From positions 82,818-146,817 of the forward strand of contig CAJMOF010000005.1 of NCBI GenBank assembly GCA_905215065.1: 64,000 nucleotides of DNA, read 5' to 3'. The notes below the pieces were generated by a model. That model made no database searches, was not told the origin of the DNA, and worked only from the letters and a program-made list of their open reading frames with translations. This stretch comes from an uncultured bacterium (GTDB lineage: Bacteria; Actinomycetota; Coriobacteriia; Coriobacteriales; Coriobacteriaceae). Position 1 is the stretch's first letter. Each line of letters begins with the position of its first letter. This document shows, piece after piece, positions 53,179-59,949 of the stretch. Made by a program: the position numbers and the translations under genes.

Positions 53179-54690
53179 TTACGCGACGGTCACGGCGACC
53201 TGAGCGTAGCGGGTGCAGGGGCGCTCGGCGTGCGTCTGCACGGTGAGGGCGAGCACAAGGCGGTCGTCGGGTCGTGCGTCGGCGGGCACGATGAAAGCGG
53301 TGTCTACCGTGCATTCTTGCCACAGCGACAGATCCTGGGCGCCTGCATAGCTCGACGGGTCCACGGCGACATCCCAATGTACATCGAAGCCCTTGCCGTC
53401 GGGGTCGACGATGGTCGCCGCCAGGGCGACGGGCTCGCCGGCTGCGGCGCTGCGGTCGGCCGTGACCTCGACAACGTGCGCCGGATGCGAGCAGGTCGCC
53501 GGATCGTGGGCGCACCATTGCGCGCGGGCGGCAAAGTCTTCCTGATAGGCACGCAGGTAGGGATTGAGATTGTCGTCTGCGGGCGTGCCGATGGAGGCAA
53601 AACCGGCGGGCGCGTCCGCATCGGGATGCCCATCAAAAAACATGCGTCCCAGCAGCGTATCGAAGCCGCGGTCGTCGATACCGCGCAGGCCAAACGGCAG
53701 CAGCGGAATATAGGTCATGCTGTCGCCTTCGGCCATAAAATCGCCGCGCTCAAACTGCATCGCGGGCATGCCTTCCAGGCCCCAATCCAGACGGGCATGC
53801 TTGCCAAACTGAAAGCGCTCAGGCTCGTTTTCGTAGACCTTACCATCGCCATAGAGCATATAGCGTGCCATGAGGGGGCCGTTGCCCTGCGTGAGATTCT
53901 GCTCGGGCCAGGGAGCCTTAAACAGCGGCAGCGTATCGGGCTGAGCTGTTTTGGCGTCGAAATAGTTGCCATACATATAGGGCGTACGCCAAAAGATGAG
54001 CTCGGGAAAGAGCTCGCGCCCATGGTCGAGCCACGAGTTGTCCTGTCCCACGCCATCGGCAACGCCCATCACGCGCACCTTCTGATAGACCCGCTGCTGC
54101 ACGGCGGGCCACTCGGGCGTGGCGCGATAGCGCTCGGCAATACTCATGAGGGCGCGAACGATCGTATTCATACCACCCCAGCTGAGCAACCATAACGTAC
54201 GCGGATCATCATCCAGAATCGCCTGCGCAATTACGCGAGACCCCTCAGTTTCCTCAGTCACATCACCCTCAAAGGCAACATTTCCCACAAACGTACGCTC
54301 GATCATCTGGGCAGGCGTGGGAAACGGCGGTTCACCGGCGGCGTCCGCATTTGCCTGCAACTGCGGCCAAGCCTGGGCATATTCATTACTCCAGAGACTC
54401 TCAATCCAATGCTCGGGAAACGGCCGATACTCACGAAGCTCGCCGGCTAGCGGATCGGGCTCATGAGGCACAACAGCCCACTCATAAGAGCGCCGCCCTT
54501 TGGTCCGCCAATGCGAATTCACCTCGCCGAGCGTATGAACCCCATCCCCAAGAAAGTGATACTGCGAAGCCGTATACACCACAGCCTGCACATCAAGCAA
54601 GTTAAGATACAGAGCCAAATGAACAAGCGAGTTCATATCATCGACTTCCATATCAGTGGTAACAATCACCCGAGTCAACTTCTGGGACAT
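53179..54690 (-). CDS. DUF1593 nucleoside-hydrolase-like protein
   Basis: 503 residues, no signal peptide. N-terminal nucleoside-hydrolase-like domain (~1-330) with VIVTTDMEVDDMNSL in place of DxDxGxDD and a LLSWGGMNTIVRAL segment, then a C-terminal beta-sandwich (~400-503). This is the DUF1593/Sde182-like family linked to plant polysaccharide loci; substrate unproven. The ATG at 54688-54690 has GGAGCTGTTCCT ahead of it. The first ~50 codons are AT-richer than the rest. The gene lies beside an esterase in the second sugar region. Confidence 0.82.
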   Translation of the reverse strand: MSQKLTRVIVTTDMEVDDMNSLVHLALYLNLLDVQAVVYTASQYHFLGDGVHTLGEVNSHWRTKGRRSYEWAVVPHEPDPLAGELREYRPFPEHWIESLWSNEYAQAWPQLQANADAAGEPPFPTPAQMIERTFVGNVAFEGDVTEETEGSRVIAQAILDDDPRTLWLLSWGGMNTIVRALMSIAERYRATPEWPAVQQRVYQKVRVMGVADGVGQDNSWLDHGRELFPELIFWRTPYMYGNYFDAKTAQPDTLPLFKAPWPEQNLTQGNGPLMARYMLYGDGKVYENEPERFQFGKHARLDWGLEGMPAMQFERGDFMAEGDSMTYIPLLPFGLRGIDDRGFDTLLGRMFFDGHPDADAPAGFASIGTPADDNLNPYLRAYQEDFAARAQWCAHDPATCSHPAHVVEVTADRSAAAGEPVALAATIVDPDGKGFDVHWDVAVDPSSYAGAQDLSLWQECTVDTAFIVPADARPDDRLVLALTVQTHAERPCTRYAQVAVTVA

Positions 54691-54819
54691 AGGAACAGCT
54701 CCAATCAAAATCAATTCAGCCAGTTACGCGCAAGGCAAGACGGGACCCACGCCCCCATCGCCCGCGACCCGGCGGCCCGCCGGAAGCGGCCGACCAGCGT
54801 TTCGAACAACGTTAACTTA

Positions 54820-54946
54820 GGGGGCTCTGACCTTTAGTTTTGTAAACATTCCGCAGCGCGAGCCCCGCTTATCCGATGCTCCGAAGGAGCAGGATAAGCG
54901 GGGCTCATGCGCGAGGACGTTTACAAAACTAAAGGTCAGAGCCCCC
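54820..54946. repeat. Inverted-repeat element G (127 bp), nested hairpin
   Basis: Perfect 28-bp arms: 54820-54847 (GGGGGCTCTGACCTTTAGTT...) and 54919-54946. Nested inside are GAGCCCCGCTTATCC / GGATAAGCGGGGCTC and GCTCC / GGAGC, so nearly the whole element can fold on itself. It ends 10 bp before the esterase stop and could be its 3' structure. The remaining part of the 54691-54956 gap is the DUF1593 upstream region. Confidence 0.9.
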
Positions 54947-54956
54947 GATGGGATGG

Positions 54957-56294
54957 TTACCTCGAAACCCTGGCCGACCACTCCCAGCAGCCCACCGGCT
55001 CGCCGTCGATGAGTACGTTGCCCCCGTCGAAGTCTTGATAACACAGGTCGTTGAATTGGTGGATCCACACGCCGTGGTTGAACGTCTTTTTGGCCGAGCC
55101 GTCGGCCTCGCGATACACGCCGGTCAGGTCCTCGACATGGCTAAAGTAGGTGAGATGCACGTTGGCGCCGGCACCGCGCAGGCGCGCGAACAGCGGCAGC
55201 ACGGTCTGTTGCGGGTGCACGAGCTCGTCGCCCTTGGAGTGCGTAAACCACAGCGGCGTCTTGGCGAGCGCGGCCACGTCCTTGTCCGTGGCGTTGTACC
55301 ACGGGGCGCAGCAGGGAAGGCCCGCGGCGAAGAAATCGGGGTAGTCGGCGCACAGGCGCAGGGTCATAAAGCCGCCGTTGGAAAGACCGGCGACCACGAT
55401 GCGGTCGGTGTCGATGCGGTCGGCATGCTCGGCGACAAACTCATCGATAAGTGCCTTGAGCACGGGGGAGTAGATGCTCTGGTTGGAGTGACCAAGCTGC
55501 TCGACGCCGTTGTCCATCCAAAACGTGGGCGACTGCGGTACGAGCACCCAGGCAAAGCCGCCAAAGTAGCGCTGGATCTGCGCCTGGCTGATGGCCGTCA
55601 CGCGGTTGCCGATATAGGCGCGCGTGGCGCCTTCGCCCTGCGTGGCGCCCTTGCCCTCGCCGGCGCCGTGCAGATACACCACGAGCGGTGCCTTTTGGGG
55701 CACGACCGTCGCCTCGGGCGCAAAGGGGTTGAAGCATGCCGAGTCTTCGGCCTTAAAGGTGGGCTCAAAGAAGCCGTATTCGAGCGCGATGCCGTCGACG
55801 GCGGTCTTTTGCGTGGCGTTGCTCCAGCCTTTGAGCGCGGGGCAGATATCGCCACGGCAGGTGTCGAAGACCAGGCCGCAGGTGGGATCGTCGCCGTCGT
55901 TGCCGGGAAGAGCTGTGAGCTGCGTGATGCGCAGCTGGTCATCGAGCATGCGCGAGCCCATGACGCCGCCTTCGATGGTCTTGGTCAGGCGCTGCTCGGC
56001 GACCTCGAGCGCCACATGGGTGCCCACGGCGAGCTTACGTCCGTTCTCGTCGCACGGATATGCGGCGAGAATGTCGATGTAACCCACGGAGGGCGCGGCA
56101 TGGTCGGCGCCGCGCTCCTTGCGCATCAGAACCTCGCCCGAGCGCTCGTGACGCTCTACATATATATGGAAGGTGTTCGCGTCGATGTCGTTGGCGCGCA
56201 CGGTGCAGGGCAGGTCGAGTACGACCTTGCTGATCCAGGGGCCAAAGTCGCCCAAGGTGGTGACGGTTGCGTAGGTACACAATTTGAGCTCCAT
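54957..56294 (-). CDS. Prolyl-oligopeptidase-type esterase with N-terminal beta domain
   Basis: 445 residues, no signal peptide. N-terminal Ig-like domain (~1-165), then an alpha/beta hydrolase (~180-445): VVYLHGAGEG (oxyanion), nucleophile Ser in AGLSNGGFMTL, candidate acid in HSKGDELV, and a late His. Similar proteins are glucuronoyl/feruloyl-type esterases; the cytoplasmic location suggests it works on an imported, acylated sugar. It is divergent from the PTS gene across a gap with LacI-type operators, so the two are probably co-controlled. Confidence 0.82.
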   Translation of the reverse strand: MELKLCTYATVTTLGDFGPWISKVVLDLPCTVRANDIDANTFHIYVERHERSGEVLMRKERGADHAAPSVGYIDILAAYPCDENGRKLAVGTHVALEVAEQRLTKTIEGGVMGSRMLDDQLRITQLTALPGNDGDDPTCGLVFDTCRGDICPALKGWSNATQKTAVDGIALEYGFFEPTFKAEDSACFNPFAPEATVVPQKAPLVVYLHGAGEGKGATQGEGATRAYIGNRVTAISQAQIQRYFGGFAWVLVPQSPTFWMDNGVEQLGHSNQSIYSPVLKALIDEFVAEHADRIDTDRIVVAGLSNGGFMTLRLCADYPDFFAAGLPCCAPWYNATDKDVAALAKTPLWFTHSKGDELVHPQQTVLPLFARLRGAGANVHLTYFSHVEDLTGVYREADGSAKKTFNHGVWIHQFNDLCYQDFDGGNVLIDGEPVGCWEWSARVSR

Positions 56295-56343
56295 GAGCTG
56301 CCTCCCTTACGCCGCGAATGCCTGGCATCTGCGGCAATACAAA

Positions 56344-56440
56344 CTAAACATGTTTAGTGTAATCTAGAATTGAAGAATAACCAGATGAACTCGGTAAACG
56401 GCAAAATTGAACACGTCGTGAGCTACTAAACATATGTTTA
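56344..56440. promoter_or_regulatory. Two perfect LacI-type palindromes in front of the esterase
   Basis: CTAAACATGTTTAG at 56344-56357 and TAAACATATGTTTA at 56427-56440, both perfect 14-bp palindromes of the TAAAC/GTTTA type. The first is 50 bp from the esterase start. The 56295-56784 gap (490 bp) holds no gene; it is AT-rich and regulatory. Confidence 0.75.
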
Positions 56441-56650
56441 CTAGCTTCTAGCAGGGATTCTGTTGATGAGTTAACAGATCAGTGAGGTGTTCATCAAAAT
56501 AAAATCCCACGTAAATGGCTATATATCAATAGAGGGTCAAAGAGACCACTTCCCGCCATTCAAATACGTTCACCCCCGATTACCTACCGTTCACCGGACT
56601 GTAGACGGCAAAATTGCCATAAATTCGGCGCTCCGTGTAAACTAAAGCTC

Positions 56651-56678
56651 GTAAACGTTCAGTAAACACTTTGTTTAC
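56651..56678 (+). promoter_or_regulatory. LacI-type half-sites upstream of the PTS gene
   Basis: GTAAACGTTCAGTAAACACT followed by TTGTTTAC: two TAAAC half-sites and one GTTTA, the last pair forming TAAACACTTTGTTTA (56662-56676). GTGTAAACTAAAG just upstream may add another half-site. Confidence 0.65.
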
Positions 56679-56784
56679 GACAGCGTATCCAAGGGTCCGG
56701 CAACCGTAAGGGGTTATAGTCGCCGGGCCAAAGGCGTGCCTAAGCCCAAGGGGGCTGGCACACGAAGATATGGGGAGGGGTCCC

Positions 56785-58212
56785 ATGGCAGTAGATAACA
56801 AGCAGATTGCCACCGATGTCCTCGAGCTCGTGGGCGGTGCGGAGAATGTCACCGTCGCCACCAACTGCATGACGCGCCTGCGTCTGACGCTCAAGGATAA
56901 CAACAAGGTTGACGTGGAGAAGATCAAGAAGGTCAAGGGTGTTCTGGGTTGCCAGTTCGCCGGCAGCCAGCTCCAGGTCATCATCGGCCAGAACGTGCCC
57001 AAGGTGCTCGCCGAGTTCGTCGCCATCTCCGGCGTCAAGCAGGGTGAGGCCGTCAACGAGAACCTCGATGCTCCCAAGGAGAAGTTCGAGCTCAAGAACC
57101 TGCCCAATATCATCCTCGACTATCTGTCGGGCTCCATGACCCAGCTCATCCCGCTGCTCATGGCCGGCGGTCTGTTCCGTACCATCGCGGCCGTCCTCGG
57201 CCCCACCATGCTCGGTGTGCTCTCGGCCGACGACCCGACCTATACGTTCCTCTACACCACGCTGTACGAGGCCACGTTCACCTTTATCCCCATCTACCTG
57301 GGTTATGCCGCGGCTAAGAAGCTCGGCGCCAGCCCGGTGCTCGGCATGCTGCTCGGTGGCGCCCTCATGGCTCCTTCCGTGGTGAGCGTCGCCACCCAGG
57401 AGGGCGGCGGAATCATCTCCGTCTACGGCATCCAGATCGCCGCTGCCAACTATCAGCAGTCCGTCCTGCCGATCATCCTTTCGGTGCCCGTCCTCTACTT
57501 CATCGAGAAGTTCTTTAAGAAGGTCATGCCCGACGTGCTCTCCACGGTCTTCACGCCGTTCTGCACCATGATCGTCACCATCCCCATCGCCTTCATCGTC
57601 CTCGCCCCGATCGGCAACGAGATCGGTACGCTGATCGCTAACGCCCTCTTCGGCCTTGCTGACCTTGGCGGCATCGGTATCCTGATCGTCATGGCCGTCC
57701 TCGGTGCCTTCTGGCAGCTCTTCGTGGTCTGCGGCATGCACATGCCCGTCATCCTGCTCGCTCAGGTTCAGATCATCGCCGCCGGCTACGATCCCTTCGT
57801 CTTCGTTTCCACCAACTGCGCTATGGCCGCTGTCTGGGGCTGCGCCTTCGGTGCCTTCCTCAAGATGAAGAACCCCGACGAGAAGTCCCTTGCCATCGGT
57901 TACGTCATCTCCGCCATCGCCGGCGGCGTTACCGAGCCTGCGCTCTTCGGTATCCTCATGCGCTTCCGCCGCACCATGCTCGGCATGTTCATCGGCGGTG
58001 CCATCGGCGCTGTGTTCTCCGGCCTCATGGGTGTTACCTACTACCTCGCAGGCGGTGCGTCCAACTTCCTGGTCTTCACCAACTACCTGCAGGGTGGCCA
58101 GATGAACACCGTCTGGGCTATCGTTGGTATGGCAATCTCCTTTGTCATCGCCGCTGCCGTCGTCTTTGCCTGCGGCTTCTCCAAGGAGGAACTCGCCGAG
58201 ATGGAGGCCTAA
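56785..58212 (+). CDS. PTS EIIBC (beta-glucoside type)
   Basis: 475 residues. EIIB domain with phospho-Cys28 in TNCMTRLRL, then an EIIC domain (~110-465, ~10 helices) with QLIPLLMAGGLFRT and GVTEPALFGI. No EIIA domain. ATG at 56785 after GGGGAGGGG. It has genome-typical GC, unlike the 39-kb paralogue, so the two are not recent duplicates. It is followed, after a terminator-like hairpin, by the DUF4038 gene and preceded by LacI-type operators. Likely cargo: a beta-linked glucoside carrying apiose or a similar sugar (inference). Confidence 0.92.
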   Translation: MAVDNKQIATDVLELVGGAENVTVATNCMTRLRLTLKDNNKVDVEKIKKVKGVLGCQFAGSQLQVIIGQNVPKVLAEFVAISGVKQGEAVNENLDAPKEKFELKNLPNIILDYLSGSMTQLIPLLMAGGLFRTIAAVLGPTMLGVLSADDPTYTFLYTTLYEATFTFIPIYLGYAAAKKLGASPVLGMLLGGALMAPSVVSVATQEGGGIISVYGIQIAAANYQQSVLPIILSVPVLYFIEKFFKKVMPDVLSTVFTPFCTMIVTIPIAFIVLAPIGNEIGTLIANALFGLADLGGIGILIVMAVLGAFWQLFVVCGMHMPVILLAQVQIIAAGYDPFVFVSTNCAMAAVWGCAFGAFLKMKNPDEKSLAIGYVISAIAGGVTEPALFGILMRFRRTMLGMFIGGAIGAVFSGLMGVTYYLAGGASNFLVFTNYLQGGQMNTVWAIVGMAISFVIAAAVVFACGFSKEELAEMEA

Positions 58213-58252
58213 GGCCAAACCGTTCGGTCACATATGACCTCACCTACACGAC

Positions 58253-58290
58253 AGGGCCCCGTCAGGCGTAAGCCCGGCGGGGCCCTTCTT
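58253..58290 (+). terminator. Hairpin between PTS and DUF4038 genes
   Basis: Stem AGGGCCCCG / CGGGGCCCT followed by TCTT. The weak T-tract could allow partial read-through into the DUF4038 gene. Confidence 0.65.
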
Positions 58291-58420
58291 GCAAGGTAGA
58301 CTGATGGGGCGGACGGGATTCGCCCGCGAGGGTTTGCCAAGCGGCAGGGGCTTTCGCACGGGGTTACCGCGAAAGCCCCCGGCGGTTCGCAAATCCTTTA
58401 TCAAACGAAAGGACATGCAG

Positions 58421-59734
58421 ATGAGTTTGGGAAAGCTGACCGTCAACGGTCGCCAGGACGGCTTTTTGTGCGAGGGCAAACCGTTCTTCTGGTTTGCCGA
58501 TACGTGCTGGAGCGCATTTACGAGCATTGCCGAGGATGACTGGGACTACTACCTGACCCGCCGTGCCGAGCAGGGCATGAATGTGCTGCAGATCAACACG
58601 CTGCCGCAGTGGGACCGCTGCTGCCCCGACCTGGGCATTTGGCCCTATGCCAGCGAGGACGGCGTGCACTTTGATTGGTCCCGTCCCAACCAGGCATATT
58701 GGGACCGCGCCGCCGCCATGTGCCGTGCTGCCGTCGAGCACGGCATCCGTCCGGCACTCGTGCTTATGTGGTGCAACTACGTGCCCGGTACCTGGGGCGC
58801 CAAGATTGCCGAGCATTGCGGTGCCGAGGTTATGCCGCACGAGGAGGTTCGTGCCCACGTTGCCCGCGTCGTCGAGAACTTGGGCGAGCTCGACCCCGTC
58901 TACGTGGTGGCGGGCGATACCGACTTTACCAGCGACGAGGCGATTGCCTACTACGAGGACGCCCTCGACGAAGTCGTCAAACGCGCGCCCGAGGCCCTGC
59001 GCACCATGCATATCAACCGCGCTAACCGCACCATTCCGGCACAGTACCTAGACCGTCTGGACTTTTACATGTTCCAGCCCGGCCACAACTACGAGGGCCA
59101 GCCCGAGGCCTGGCGCCTGCCGCGGGACTTTACCGCCAACTATCCCAAAAAGCCGATGGTCAACTCGGAGCCCTGCTACGAGCAGATGGGTGCGTCGCGC
59201 AACGTCTACTGGCGCTTCACCGCGCAGGATTGCCGCGCGAGCGTATGGTCGAGCATTCTTGCTGGCGCCAGTGCCGGCGTGACCTACGGTGCGCACGGCG
59301 TTTGGAACTGGCAGACCAGCAAGAGCCAGGGCTCGGTGCTGGGCGAGGGCTTTGATATGCCGTTCCGCTGGCAAGAGTGCCTGCAGTTTGCGGGCGTGTG
59401 GGACTTTGGCGCGATTGAGCATGTGCTTGCCGGCTTGGGTGCCACGGCTGCCGACGACGCGCTTGCCGTGGTTCCGGCGCAGGAGCTCCTCGATGACGCG
59501 CGCGAGGCCATCCGTGTGGCACGTGTTGGCGATCGCGTCGTCACGTACCTGCCGCGCACCACGGCGCTCAAGTTTAAGCTCGACGGCGCGCGCGGCTGGA
59601 CGGCGACGGCCCTCGACATGGAGGACAAGCGCATCGCCAGACTGCCCGTCCGCGATAACGGTGACGGCACCGTGCGCGTGGCTCAGCATCCCTTTGAGCA
59701 CGACGCGCTGGTGATCCTGGCCCCCGGGCGTTAG
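58421..59734 (+). CDS. DUF4038 (GH140 apiosidase-like) glycoside hydrolase
   Basis: 437 residues, no signal peptide. The DUF4038 (beta/alpha)8 barrel fills ~1-330: FFWFADTCWSAF near 24-35, LQINTLPQWD, MWCNYVPGTWG, VVAGDTDF and VNSEPCYE near 248-255, the acidic residues on strand ends being candidate catalytic groups. A small beta domain ends the protein. GH140 includes the apiosidases of gut Bacteroides, which are secreted; this one is cytoplasmic, so it should act on PTS-imported oligosaccharide. ATG at 58421 chosen (AAAGG 8 bp before); 58415 is possible. Confidence 0.83.
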   Translation: MSLGKLTVNGRQDGFLCEGKPFFWFADTCWSAFTSIAEDDWDYYLTRRAEQGMNVLQINTLPQWDRCCPDLGIWPYASEDGVHFDWSRPNQAYWDRAAAMCRAAVEHGIRPALVLMWCNYVPGTWGAKIAEHCGAEVMPHEEVRAHVARVVENLGELDPVYVVAGDTDFTSDEAIAYYEDALDEVVKRAPEALRTMHINRANRTIPAQYLDRLDFYMFQPGHNYEGQPEAWRLPRDFTANYPKKPMVNSEPCYEQMGASRNVYWRFTAQDCRASVWSSILAGASAGVTYGAHGVWNWQTSKSQGSVLGEGFDMPFRWQECLQFAGVWDFGAIEHVLAGLGATAADDALAVVPAQELLDDAREAIRVARVGDRVVTYLPRTTALKFKLDGARGWTATALDMEDKRIARLPVRDNGDGTVRVAQHPFEHDALVILAPGR

Positions 59735-59794
59735 CGTCCGTCTCGTCCGCTACCCGGGCTTCGCTCGGTTGCCAAACAACCCAGTCTCTTACTA

Positions 59795-59861
59795 AGTTGC
59801 GGTGGAATAGCCCCTAAATCAAAGTCGCGGGACTTTAAGCAGGAACTATTTCACCGCAACT
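59795..59861. repeat. Inverted-repeat element H (67 bp)
   Basis: AGTTGCGGTGGAATAG (59795-59810) with 59846-59861, one mismatch; an inner AAAGTC / GACTTT pair follows. It lies between the convergent DUF4038 and mgtA genes. The rest of the 59735-59949 gap is a GC-rich GGCAGC-repeat stretch without a gene. Confidence 0.78.
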
Positions 59862-59949
59862 GCTGAGGGGATAGGCTGCGGCAGCGGCAGAGGCGTTGGC
59901 AGCTGTGGCAGTGGCAACGGCAGCTGACAGGGTGTTTTCCGCCTGCTTG

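Noticed and set aside
56740..58218. 492-codon minus-strand open frame opposite the PTS EIIBC gene
   Set aside because: Product is Asp/Gly/His-rich low complexity with no family; the plus-strand PTS gene is certain.
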